From: CAZYYO01 sp964650965
Lineage (GTDB): Bacteria > Bacillota > Clostridia > Lachnospirales > Lachnospiraceae
Direction of reading: 5' to 3'
Assembly: GCA_964650965.1 (NCBI GenBank)
Contig: CAZYYO010000001.1
Location: 1-64,000 of the forward strand
Length of the DNA stretch: 64,000 nucleotides
In this document: positions 8,530 through 16,494 of the stretch, in pieces
Numbering within the stretch: position 1 is the first letter of the stretch
Layout of the letters: each line of letters starts with the position of its first letter
Notes under the pieces: generated by a model
What the model was told of the DNA's origin: nothing
Database searches by the model: none
The model's input: the letters and a program-made list of their open reading frames with translations, nothing else
Program-made: the position numbers and the translations under genes

Positions 8530-8549
8530 TTTAAAAATAAAGGACGACT

Positions 8550-9404
8550 ATGATTTATAAAAATCAAAAAGATATATTTATTGAAAAAAATTATAAAAAC
8601 CTGGATGGCAGTGACCTTCCCTTATTGGAGTTTCAGGCATTATCTAAGATTCCAGGAATGAAGCACTGTTTTACAACAAGAGACGGAGGAGTCAGTCAGG
8701 GCATATACCAGTCACTGAATTTAAGCTTCACCAGAGGGGATGACAAAGCCTGTGTTACTGATAATTACCAGCGGGTGGCACAAGCTATGGGAAGCAGTAT
8801 TTCCAACATTGTTACCTCAGACCAGACCCATACCACCAATGTAAGAAGAGTTGGTGGTGAGGATGCAGGAAGCGGCGTGATAAAGCCAAGGTCTTATCAT
8901 GATGTAGATGGTATGATTACCAACGAAAAAGGACTGCTGCTGGCAACCTTTTATGCGGACTGTGTTCCCTTGTATTTTGTGGACCCAATCAAGCGTGTCA
9001 TTGGGCTAAGCCATTCCGGATGGAAGGGAACTGTACATCGTATGGGACAGGCAACCATAGATGCCATGCACCGGGAATTTGGCTGTGAGCCCCAGGATAT
9101 CATCGCCTGTATTGGCCCATCCATTTGTATGTCCTGCTATGAGGTTAGTGAGGATGTGGCAGCTGCATTTATCAGGGAATTTCCCGGACAGGAAGGGGAC
9201 CTGTTGCTAAATCATGGAAATGGAAAATATCAACTGGATTTATGGAAAGCAAATGAAATGGTTCTCCTGGACGCCGGTATAACGAAGGCGCATCTTACCA
9301 CAACAAATTTATGTACCTGTTGTAATCCCACCAAGCTGTTTTCCCACCGGGCATCCCATGGAAAACGAGGCAATTTAGGAGCATTTCTGATGCTGACCGA
9401 ATAA
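8550..9404 (+). CDS. pgeF: Peptidoglycan editing factor / purine nucleoside phosphorylase PgeF (YfiH, laccase-domain family)
   Basis: 284-residue protein of the YfiH/YlmD (Cu-oxidase_4) family. Members have been assigned purine nucleoside phosphorylase/adenosine deaminase activity and a peptidoglycan-editing role. Zinc-site residues are visible: His94 (SDQTHTTN), Cys138 (YADCVPL) and His155 (SHSGWKGT). The C-terminal NLCTCCNP and FSHR segment is typical. AAAGGAC lies upstream of the ATG. It lies 20 nt after yraN and ahead of a new promoter for der. Confidence 0.92.
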   Translation: MIYKNQKDIFIEKNYKNLDGSDLPLLEFQALSKIPGMKHCFTTRDGGVSQGIYQSLNLSFTRGDDKACVTDNYQRVAQAMGSSISNIVTSDQTHTTNVRRVGGEDAGSGVIKPRSYHDVDGMITNEKGLLLATFYADCVPLYFVDPIKRVIGLSHSGWKGTVHRMGQATIDAMHREFGCEPQDIIACIGPSICMSCYEVSEDVAAAFIREFPGQEGDLLLNHGNGKYQLDLWKANEMVLLDAGITKAHLTTTNLCTCCNPTKLFSHRASHGKRGNLGAFLMLTE

Positions 9405-9411
9405 GGAAAGC

Positions 9412-9440
9412 TTTACAACAGTAGCCATATATTGTAAAAT
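9412..9440 (+). promoter_or_regulatory. Sigma-A-type promoter for der
   Basis: TTTACA (9412-9417), 17-nt spacer, TAAAAT (9435-9440), in the 111-nt gap between pgeF and der. No terminator is obvious in the gap. Confidence 0.65.
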
Positions 9441-9515
9441 AATTGGACGAGTTAGTGAAAAATCACAACATATTGAAAATGTAACTGAAAATAGATTTGA
9501 AAGACAGGTGTAAAA

Positions 9516-10838
9516 ATGAGTAAACCAGTAGTTGCCATTGTAGGCAGACCTAATGTAGGAAAATCTACATTGTTTAATGCATTGGCAGGAGAGCGTATCT
9601 CTATTGTAAAGGACACTCCAGGGGTTACTAGAGATCGAATATATGCAGATGTTTCCTGGCTGGATAGAGAATTTACCATGATTGATACCGGTGGAATTGA
9701 GCCGGAATCCAAGGATATTATTATCAGCCAGATGAGAGAGCAGGCACAGATTGCCATTGATACTGCGGATGTTATTTTGTTTATGACAGATGTGAAGCAG
9801 GGACTGGTGGATTCTGACTCCAAGGTAGCTGATATGCTGCGGCGAAGTAAGAAGCCCGTGGTTTTAATTGTTAATAAGGTAGATGATTTTAATAAATATA
9901 TGGCGGATGTATATGAATTCTATAATTTGGGAATTGGTGAGCCGGTTCCAATTTCATCCTCCTCTCGTTTGGGAATTGGTGATATGTTAGATCAGGTTAT
10001 TTCACATTTTCCGCCAAAATCAGCAGATGAAGAAGGGGATGATATTCCGAAAATCGCCATTGTTGGAAAACCTAATGTAGGAAAGTCCTCCCTTGTTAAC
10101 CGTCTTGTTGGGGAGAATCGTGTGATTGTATCAGATATTGCTGGTACCACCAGAGACGCTGTGGATACCAAGGTGAAATATCATGGCAAGGAATACATTT
10201 TCATTGATACGGCAGGACTTCGGAGAAAAAGCAAGATTAAGGAAGAACTAGAAAGATTCAGTATTATCCGAGCAGTTGCAGCGGTTGAAAAATCTGATGT
10301 AGTAATTATTATGATTGATGCTACGGAAGGCGTGACCGAGCAGGATGCCAAGATTGCAGGAATTGCCCATGAACGAGGCAAGGGGATTATTATAGCAGTT
10401 AATAAATGGGATGCCATTGAAAAGGACAATAAGACAGTCAACGAGCATACCAAGAAAATTCGTCAGATTTTAAGCTTTATGCCCTATGCAGAAATTATGT
10501 TTATCTCTGTCTTAACGGGACAACGATTAAATAAAATTTATGACACCATTGATGTAGTAATTGAGAACAATTCCATGCGTGTGGCAACGGGTGTGTTAAA
10601 TGAAATTGTTGCTGAAGCTGTTGCAATGCAGCAGCCACCAACAGATAAAGGAAAACGACTTAGAATCTACTATGTTACCCAGGTTTCTGTAAAGCCACCA
10701 ACCTTTGTTATTTTTGTTAATGATAAAAATCTCATGCATTTCTCTTATACAAGATATCTTGAGAACCGAATCCGTGATGCCTTTGGATTCCAGGGAACAT
10801 CATTGAAATTTATTACAAGAGAGAGAAAGGAAGATTAG
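9516..10838 (+). CDS. der: Ribosome-associated GTPase Der (EngA)
   Basis: Essential double-GTPase required for 50S subunit assembly. The 440-residue product has two G domains in tandem: G1 GRPNVGKST at 10-18 with VNKVD, and a second GKPNVGKSS near 185 with DTAGLRRKSK and VNKWD, then the C-terminal KH-like domain (FVNDKNLMHFSYTRYLENR). Length is typical. It is followed by plsY after 1 nt, implying tight coupling. Confidence 0.98.
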   Translation: MSKPVVAIVGRPNVGKSTLFNALAGERISIVKDTPGVTRDRIYADVSWLDREFTMIDTGGIEPESKDIIISQMREQAQIAIDTADVILFMTDVKQGLVDSDSKVADMLRRSKKPVVLIVNKVDDFNKYMADVYEFYNLGIGEPVPISSSSRLGIGDMLDQVISHFPPKSADEEGDDIPKIAIVGKPNVGKSSLVNRLVGENRVIVSDIAGTTRDAVDTKVKYHGKEYIFIDTAGLRRKSKIKEELERFSIIRAVAAVEKSDVVIIMIDATEGVTEQDAKIAGIAHERGKGIIIAVNKWDAIEKDNKTVNEHTKKIRQILSFMPYAEIMFISVLTGQRLNKIYDTIDVVIENNSMRVATGVLNEIVAEAVAMQQPPTDKGKRLRIYYVTQVSVKPPTFVIFVNDKNLMHFSYTRYLENRIRDAFGFQGTSLKFITRERKED

Positions 10839-10839
10839 T

Positions 10840-11484
10840 ATGCTGCTTTCAAGAGGAATTTCTCTTCTAATCGGATATTTATTTGGTATGTTTTTATCAG
10901 GATATATGATTGGAAAAAAGAAGGATGTTGATCTTCGCAAACAGGGAAGTGGAAATGTTGGAACTACCAACACCCTTCGTATTCTTGGTATGAAGGCAGG
11001 CGTCTTTACCCTGTTGTGTGATATCCTAAAGCCTATCCTTGCCGTATTGGTTGTATGGCTGATTTTTCGTAATCGTTATTCAGATGGAATTAAAATTCTT
11101 GAATTATATGCTGCCTGTGGTGCTATTTTAGGACATGATTTCCCTTTTTATATGCATTTTAAAGGGGGAAAGGGAGTTGCCAGCAGTGTTGGATTAATAC
11201 TTGTTATTTTTCCGGAAGCATTTCCAGCCTGCTTTGTACTGTTTTTCCTCTTGGTAGGAATCACAAGATATGTGTCCTTAGGTTCTATCAGCTGTGCAAT
11301 TCTTTTGCCTGTTGAGGTAATCGCCTTTGCTCAGCTGGGATGGCTGCAATTTCCGCAGGCTTATCTATTAGAAGCTCAGATTTTGTCGGTATGTGTGGGA
11401 GCACTGGTTATTATCCTACATAGAGCCAATATCAAGCGATTAATCAGTGGAACTGAGAATAAATTATCTTTTCATAAAAAATAG
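10840..11484 (+). CDS. plsY: Acyl-phosphate glycerol-3-phosphate acyltransferase PlsY
   Basis: Integral membrane enzyme that transfers an acyl group from acyl-phosphate (made by PlsX) to glycerol-3-phosphate, the first step of phospholipid synthesis. The 214-residue product has about five hydrophobic segments and the family motifs GSGNVGTTN (about 37-45), FKGGKGVA (about 107-114) and a C-terminal HRANIKRL. It is placed between der and gpsA, so the enzyme making glycerol-3-phosphate follows directly. Confidence 0.97.
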   Translation: MLLSRGISLLIGYLFGMFLSGYMIGKKKDVDLRKQGSGNVGTTNTLRILGMKAGVFTLLCDILKPILAVLVVWLIFRNRYSDGIKILELYAACGAILGHDFPFYMHFKGGKGVASSVGLILVIFPEAFPACFVLFFLLVGITRYVSLGSISCAILLPVEVIAFAQLGWLQFPQAYLLEAQILSVCVGALVIILHRANIKRLISGTENKLSFHKK

Positions 11485-11495
11485 GAGACAACATC

Positions 11496-12503
11496 ATGGC
11501 AAAAATATCAGTCATCGGTGCCGGCAGTTGGGGCACAGCTTTGGCTGTTCTTCTTTGCAATAATGGGCATCAGGTAACCCTATGGTCCTATCGTCAGGAT
11601 CAGGTAGAGCAAATGGAACAGACAGGACAAAATGAAAAGCTGCCAGGGGTTTTTCTGCCTCACACCCTACAGTTCTCCAGTGACCTTTCTGCAGTATGCC
11701 AGGATGTGGACCTGCTTGTATTTGCAGTTCCCTCCACAGCAACGGAGAAGACGGCACAGCAGGCAGCCCCTTATATTAAAAAGCAGCAGCCCATTGTATC
11801 TGTGTCTAAGGGGATTCAGGAGGACACCTTCTTTACCCAGTGTGAGATTCTTGAACGTGCCATTGACGGCTGTATCCCCTGTGTTCTCAGTGGACCCAGT
11901 CATGCAGAAGAGGTGGTGATGGGACTGCCAACTGTGGTTGTGGCAGGCTCTAAGAACCGTAAATGTGCAGAATTTGTACAGGAAGTATTTATGAATGAAG
12001 TATTTCGTGTGTATACCAGTCCGGATGTAACTGGCATAGAAATCGGAGCTTCCCTTAAGAATGTGATTGCATTGGCTGCTGGTATGGCAGATGGCTTGGG
12101 ATTTGGAGATAATACCAAGGCAGCTTTAATTACAAGAGGAATTAAGGAAATTACAGATTTGGCAGTAGCAATGGGGGCGAATCAGGAGACCTTAAGTGGT
12201 CTTACCGGCATCGGTGACTTAATTGTTACCTGCAGCAGCAAGCACAGTAGAAACCGAAGAGCAGGAATGTATATTGGACAGGGCTACACCCCAGAGCTTG
12301 CTATGAAGCAGGTTCATATGGTGGTGGAAGGCGTATATTCTGCCAAGGCCGCTTTTAAATTGGGTCAGAAGTACCAGGTAAAGCTGCCTATTATCGAATA
12401 TGTAAATAAGGTTTTATTTGAAGAGAAGTCTGCAAAAACAGCAATGAAGGAGCTGATGTCTCGGGATAAAAAGGCAGAGCTTGATATTGTTGACTGGGTC
12501 TAA
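11496..12503 (+). CDS. gpsA: Glycerol-3-phosphate dehydrogenase [NAD(P)+]
   Basis: Reduces dihydroxyacetone phosphate to sn-glycerol-3-phosphate for phospholipid synthesis; cytoplasmic. The 335-residue product starts with a Rossmann motif, IGAGSWGTALAVLL, and has VSVSKGIQ, LSGPSHAEEV and the catalytic-lysine region IGASLKNVIALAAGMADGLG. AATAGGAGAC precedes the ATG. Directly follows plsY, which uses its product. Confidence 0.98.
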   Translation: MAKISVIGAGSWGTALAVLLCNNGHQVTLWSYRQDQVEQMEQTGQNEKLPGVFLPHTLQFSSDLSAVCQDVDLLVFAVPSTATEKTAQQAAPYIKKQQPIVSVSKGIQEDTFFTQCEILERAIDGCIPCVLSGPSHAEEVVMGLPTVVVAGSKNRKCAEFVQEVFMNEVFRVYTSPDVTGIEIGASLKNVIALAAGMADGLGFGDNTKAALITRGIKEITDLAVAMGANQETLSGLTGIGDLIVTCSSKHSRNRRAGMYIGQGYTPELAMKQVHMVVEGVYSAKAAFKLGQKYQVKLPIIEYVNKVLFEEKSAKTAMKELMSRDKKAELDIVDWV

Positions 12504-12544
12504 CACAGAAGGAAATACGATCCAAGGATAAGGAAGGGAGCTAT

Positions 12545-14665
12545 ATGATTAAAGTAATTAAAAAAGACGGGACACGGGAAGATTTTAATGTACAAAAGGT
12601 TATTGACGCTGTAAATCAGTCAGCCAATCGTGTATTAATTCGATTTACTCCAGAGGAAGAGAAGTTTATCTGCCAGTTTGTAGAAGAGCGTGTTTATCAG
12701 CTGGGATTAGAAGAAATACAAATTGCACAGATGCATAATATTGTAGAGGGCGCCCTGGAGCGGGTAAATGCTTCTGTTGCCAAGAGCTATCGGGATTATC
12801 GCAATTATAAGCAGGATTTTGTACAGATGCTAGATGATGTGTATAAGAAAAGCCAGTCCATTATGTATATTGGAGATAAGGAAAATTCCAACACAGATTC
12901 TGCACTGGTTTCTACCAAGCGAAGCTTGATTTTCAATGAGTTGAATCGGGAATTATATAAGAAATTTTTCCTGACTACAGAGGAAATTCAGGCGATTCGA
13001 GATGGTTATTTATATATTCATGACATGTCTGCTAGAAGAGATACCATGAACTGCTGCCTGTTTAATGTAAAAGAGGTGTTAGAAGGTGGCTTTGAAATGG
13101 GAAATCTCTGGTATAACGAGCCAAAAACCTTAGATGTAGCCTTTGATGTGATAGGAGATATTGTTCTAAGTGCTGCAAGTCAGCAGTATGGTGGCTTTAC
13201 CGTTCCCAGTGCAGACCTGATCTTAGAGAAATATGCCCAGAAATCCTATGATAAATATATGGCAAAATATACTGCTCTTGGTATTAGCGAAGAAAGAGCC
13301 AATGAAGTATCCATGGAGGATGTTCGCAGAGAATTTGAGCAGGGCTTTCAGGGATGGGAATATAAATTTAATACCGTTGCCTCTTCCAGAGGAGATTATC
13401 CATTTATTACGGTATCTATCGGTACGGGAACCTCTATATTTGCTAAAATGGCCAGCATTGCCATGCTTCATGTAAGAAAAGAAGGGGAAGGAAAAAGCGG
13501 ACACAAAAAGCCGGTGTTATTCCCTAAAATTGTGTTTTTATATGATGAAAACCTTCATGGACCGGGAAAGGAACTTGAAGAGGTGTTTGAAGCAGGAATT
13601 GAATGCTCCCGCAAAACCATGTATCCAGATTGGCTAAGCCTGACCGGTAAGGGCTATATTGCCAGTATGTATAAGCAGTATGGGGAGATTATCAGCCCTA
13701 TGGGATGTCGTGCCTTTTTATCTCCCTGGTACCGTGAGGGTGGCATGTATCCTAAGGATGAGAACGATACGCCTGTATTTGTAGGACGTTTTAATATTGG
13801 AGTGGTGAGCCTTCATTTACCAATGATTCTTGCTAAGGCCAGACAGGAAAGCAAGGATTTCTATCAGGTATTGGATTATTATCTGAATTTGATTCGCCAG
13901 CTTCATATTAGAACCTATGCATATTTAGGGGAAATGCGTGCCAGCACCAATCCACTGGCTTATTGTGAAGGTGGATTTTATGGAGGCCATTTAAAATATA
14001 ATGATAAAATCAAACCGATTCTAAAAACAGCTACTGCTTCCTTTGGTATTACTGCCTTTAATGAATTACAGCAGCTGTACAATGGCAAGTCCCTGGTAGA
14101 GGATGGACAATTTGCCATTGATACCTTAGAACATATTAACGAGAAAATAGAAGAGTTTAAGAAGGAAGACGGGAATCTGTATGCTATCTATGCAACTCCG
14201 GCAGAGAATCTGTGTGGCTTGCAGGTAAAGCAGTTCCGCAAGAAGTACGGCATTGTAGAAAATGTGTCTGACAGGGAATATGTAAGCAACGGTTTCCACT
14301 GCCATGTAACAGAGGATATTACCCCCATAGAGAAGCAGGATTTGGAATACCGCTTCTGGGAATTATCCAATGGAGGAAAGATTCAATATGTAAAATATCC
14401 TATTTCCTACAATGTGGATGCCATTAAGACGCTGGTACGCCGGGCTATGGATATGGGCTTATACGAAGGGGTAAATCTGTCCCTGGCATACTGTGATGAT
14501 TGTGGACATGAGGAGCTGGAAATGGATGTATGTCCAGAATGCGGAAGCCATAATCTTACGAAAATTGACCGAATGAACGGTTATTTATCCTACTCCAGAG
14601 TTAAAGGAGATACCCGGTTAAATGATGCCAAAATGGCAGAGATTGCTGAAAGAAAAAGTATGTAA
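12545..14665 (+). CDS. nrdD: Anaerobic ribonucleoside-triphosphate reductase
   Basis: Class III, oxygen-sensitive glycyl-radical enzyme that converts NTPs to dNTPs. The 706-residue product begins with an ATP-cone (MIKVIKKDGTREDFNVQKV, allosteric site, about 1-90), then the 10-stranded barrel. Near the C-terminus are a zinc ribbon (Cys650, Cys653, Cys663, Cys666) and the glycyl-radical site RMNGYL, Gly679, where many relatives have R-V-x-G-Y-L. AAGGGAG precedes the ATG. The activase gene nrdG follows after 16 nt. I see no clear NrdR box pair in the short upstream gap. Confidence 0.97.
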   Translation: MIKVIKKDGTREDFNVQKVIDAVNQSANRVLIRFTPEEEKFICQFVEERVYQLGLEEIQIAQMHNIVEGALERVNASVAKSYRDYRNYKQDFVQMLDDVYKKSQSIMYIGDKENSNTDSALVSTKRSLIFNELNRELYKKFFLTTEEIQAIRDGYLYIHDMSARRDTMNCCLFNVKEVLEGGFEMGNLWYNEPKTLDVAFDVIGDIVLSAASQQYGGFTVPSADLILEKYAQKSYDKYMAKYTALGISEERANEVSMEDVRREFEQGFQGWEYKFNTVASSRGDYPFITVSIGTGTSIFAKMASIAMLHVRKEGEGKSGHKKPVLFPKIVFLYDENLHGPGKELEEVFEAGIECSRKTMYPDWLSLTGKGYIASMYKQYGEIISPMGCRAFLSPWYREGGMYPKDENDTPVFVGRFNIGVVSLHLPMILAKARQESKDFYQVLDYYLNLIRQLHIRTYAYLGEMRASTNPLAYCEGGFYGGHLKYNDKIKPILKTATASFGITAFNELQQLYNGKSLVEDGQFAIDTLEHINEKIEEFKKEDGNLYAIYATPAENLCGLQVKQFRKKYGIVENVSDREYVSNGFHCHVTEDITPIEKQDLEYRFWELSNGGKIQYVKYPISYNVDAIKTLVRRAMDMGLYEGVNLSLAYCDDCGHEELEMDVCPECGSHNLTKIDRMNGYLSYSRVKGDTRLNDAKMAEIAERKSM

Positions 14666-14681
14666 ATAGCAGAGGAAGAAT

Positions 14682-15173
14682 ATGAGATATCATAATATAA
14701 CCAAAGACGATATGTTAAATGGAGACGGACTTCGTGTGGTTCTATGGGTTGCCGGGTGCGACCACTGCTGCAGGGATTGCCAGAATCCGGTAACCTGGGA
14801 TCCTAATGGAGGACTGGAGTTTGATGAAATGGCCAGGCAGGAGCTGTTTCACATGTTAGAGCAGGACTATATTTCCGGAATTACCTTTAGCGGAGGAGAT
14901 CCGCTGTACTTTGGAAATCGTACGGATATTACCAGACTAGCCCAGGAGATTTCCAGTAGATTTCCAAATAAGACCATTTGGATGTATACAGGCTTTCGCT
15001 ACGAAACCATTATGCAGCTGCCAGTGATGGAATATGTGGATGTACTGGTAGATGGAGAATATGTGACTGATTTAAAGGATACACAGCTAAAATGGCGTGG
15101 CAGCAGCAATCAACGGGTCATTGATGTTGCCGCAACGAGAAAAAATGAAAAAGTTGTTTTACATTGTGAGTAA
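14682..15173 (+). CDS. nrdG: Anaerobic ribonucleotide reductase activating enzyme
   Basis: Radical SAM enzyme that installs the glycyl radical on NrdD. The 163-residue product has the CX3CX2C cluster (Cys26, Cys30, Cys33 in GCDHCCRDC), the Gly-rich SAM motif SGGDPL and a C-terminal half typical of NrdG. Adjacent to its substrate nrdD and upstream of dut, forming a dNTP-supply group. Confidence 0.96.
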   Translation: MRYHNITKDDMLNGDGLRVVLWVAGCDHCCRDCQNPVTWDPNGGLEFDEMARQELFHMLEQDYISGITFSGGDPLYFGNRTDITRLAQEISSRFPNKTIWMYTGFRYETIMQLPVMEYVDVLVDGEYVTDLKDTQLKWRGSSNQRVIDVAATRKNEKVVLHCE

Positions 15174-15184
15174 GGAGAATTATA

Positions 15185-15619
15185 ATGAAGGTAGAAATTA
15201 AAAAGGTAAGTAAAAGTGCAACGCTTCCACAGCGGGGAAGTGAACAGGCAGCGGGCTATGATTTGTTTGCAGATATTCCAGAGGCAGTAACAATTATGCC
15301 TCATGAAACGAAAATGATTGGCACCGGACTTGCAGCTGCCATTCCCCAAGGCTATTTTGGTGGCGTATATGCAAGAAGCGGCTTGTCTGCCAAAGAGGGA
15401 CTGCGTCCAGCCAACTGTACTGGCGTGGTAGATTCAGATTACCGGGGAGAAATAAAGGTAGCACTTCATAATGACAGTGAGCAGGCAAGAGAAGTACAGC
15501 CACAGCAAAAAATTGCTCAACTGGTTATTATGCCATTTTTATCCGTAACCTTTCAGGAGGTTGATTCCTTAGAGGAGACGCAGCGTGGAGAGGGTGGATT
15601 TGGTTCCACAGGAAAATAG
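15185..15619 (+). CDS. dut: Deoxyuridine 5'-triphosphate nucleotidohydrolase (dUTPase)
   Basis: Trimeric dUTPase that hydrolyses dUTP to dUMP and PPi, protecting DNA from uracil and supplying thymidylate synthesis. The 144-residue product shows the family's five motifs, including AGYDLFAD, ARSGLS, GVVDSDYRGEI, QKIAQLVI and the P-loop-like RGEGGFGSTG at the C-terminus. Normal length; AAGGAG precedes the ATG. It sits 11 nt after nrdG. Confidence 0.97.
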   Translation: MKVEIKKVSKSATLPQRGSEQAAGYDLFADIPEAVTIMPHETKMIGTGLAAAIPQGYFGGVYARSGLSAKEGLRPANCTGVVDSDYRGEIKVALHNDSEQAREVQPQQKIAQLVIMPFLSVTFQEVDSLEETQRGEGGFGSTGK

Positions 15620-15676
15620 TGTTGGCTGATTTACAATGAGAATAATCAGTTAACCTGATATTGAGGAGGTAGCTAT

Positions 15677-16333
15677 ATGGGAGAAAGTATTCGCAGTCGA
15701 TTAGTGAAATTCTACGCGCAGGAGGATCGCAGCATTACATTAAGTGCTGTTCCAGGACATTTTGCCACCAGCCAGTCACATATTAATTATTATATCGATG
15801 TGACCAGCTTAAAAGCCAGAGCCAAAGAGGCACAGGAGGTTGCAAAGAGCCTTCGGAACAAGATGCTTCATCAGGTTACTACTGTGGATACCATTGTATG
15901 TATGGACGGCACAGAAGTAGTTGGCGCGTTTCTTGCACAGGAGCTGGAAAAAGGGGATTTCCTTATGACCAATCGACATGAAACCATATATGTGGTTTCC
16001 CCTGAGGTAAATAGCATTAACCAGTTGCTGTTTCGAGAGAATACAAGACCCTGCATCGAAGGGAAAAATGTGCTTTTGTTGTTAGCAACCATGACTACAG
16101 GCGAAACGGTAAAGAGAAGCTTAGAATGTATCGAATACTATGGTGGTAAGATTGCTGGAGTAGCTGCCATTTTCTCTACTATGGATGAAGTGGAGAAAAC
16201 AGACGTATATCCACTATTTACCAAGGAAGATCTTCCAGGATATCAGACATATACGCCTCATGAATGTCCATACTGTAAAAAGGGGATACCAATCGAGGCT
16301 ATGGTAAATGGATTTGGATATTCTAAATTATAA
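15677..16333 (+). CDS. Atypical phosphoribosyltransferase-family protein
   Basis: 218-residue protein of the type I phosphoribosyltransferase fold, related to orotate phosphoribosyltransferase-like proteins. The PRPP-loop region reads NVLLLLATMTTGETVKRS, so the two acidic residues normally preceding TTG are replaced by Ala-Thr; substrate and activity are therefore uncertain. A C-terminal CPYCKKG adds a possible metal or redox pair. GAGGAGG lies upstream of the ATG. It follows dut after 57 nt and is closed by a strong terminator. Confidence 0.7.
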   Translation: MGESIRSRLVKFYAQEDRSITLSAVPGHFATSQSHINYYIDVTSLKARAKEAQEVAKSLRNKMLHQVTTVDTIVCMDGTEVVGAFLAQELEKGDFLMTNRHETIYVVSPEVNSINQLLFRENTRPCIEGKNVLLLLATMTTGETVKRSLECIEYYGGKIAGVAAIFSTMDEVEKTDVYPLFTKEDLPGYQTYTPHECPYCKKGIPIEAMVNGFGYSKL

Positions 16334-16354
16334 TGAGTCATTTCAAGGAAGGGT

Positions 16355-16393
16355 ACCCTCTATGAGAAAATCAAATTTCATAGAGGGTTTTTT
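16355..16393 (+). terminator. Intrinsic terminator after the phosphoribosyltransferase gene
   Basis: ACCCTCTATGA (16355-16365) and TCATAGAGGGT (16378-16388) form a perfect 11-bp stem with a 12-nt loop, followed by TTTTT. Confidence 0.94.
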
Positions 16394-16406
16394 ATGGCTT
16401 AAAACT

Positions 16407-16420
16407 AGAACTTTTGTTCT
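16407..16420 (+). promoter_or_regulatory. LexA/DinR-like box upstream of parE
   Basis: AGAACTTTTGTTCT is a perfect inverted repeat containing the Gram-positive SOS core GAAC-N4-GTTC. It abuts the -35 of the parE promoter. It departs from the Bacillus consensus CGAAC-N4-GTTCG in the outer bases and in the all-T centre. Confidence 0.5.
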
Positions 16421-16448
16421 TGCTTGCCACAAATTGTTGTGGTATACT
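16420..16448 (+). promoter_or_regulatory. Promoter for parE-parC with dyad in the spacer
   Basis: TTGCTT (16420-16425), 17-nt spacer, TATACT (16443-16448). The spacer is almost filled by an inverted repeat, CCACAA-ATTG-TTGTGG (16427-16442), which could be an operator or could be coincidental. Confidence 0.6.
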
Positions 16449-16494
16449 TTATCAGAATTGGCAGATTTTGCGATTTTTAGAAAGGATGTATGAA

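Noticed and set aside
12504..12544. NrdR box before nrdD
   Set aside because: The 41-nt gap has no paired NrdR-type repeats.
16308..16493. 61-codon plus-strand frame before parE
   Set aside because: Spans a terminator and promoter; no site and no family features.
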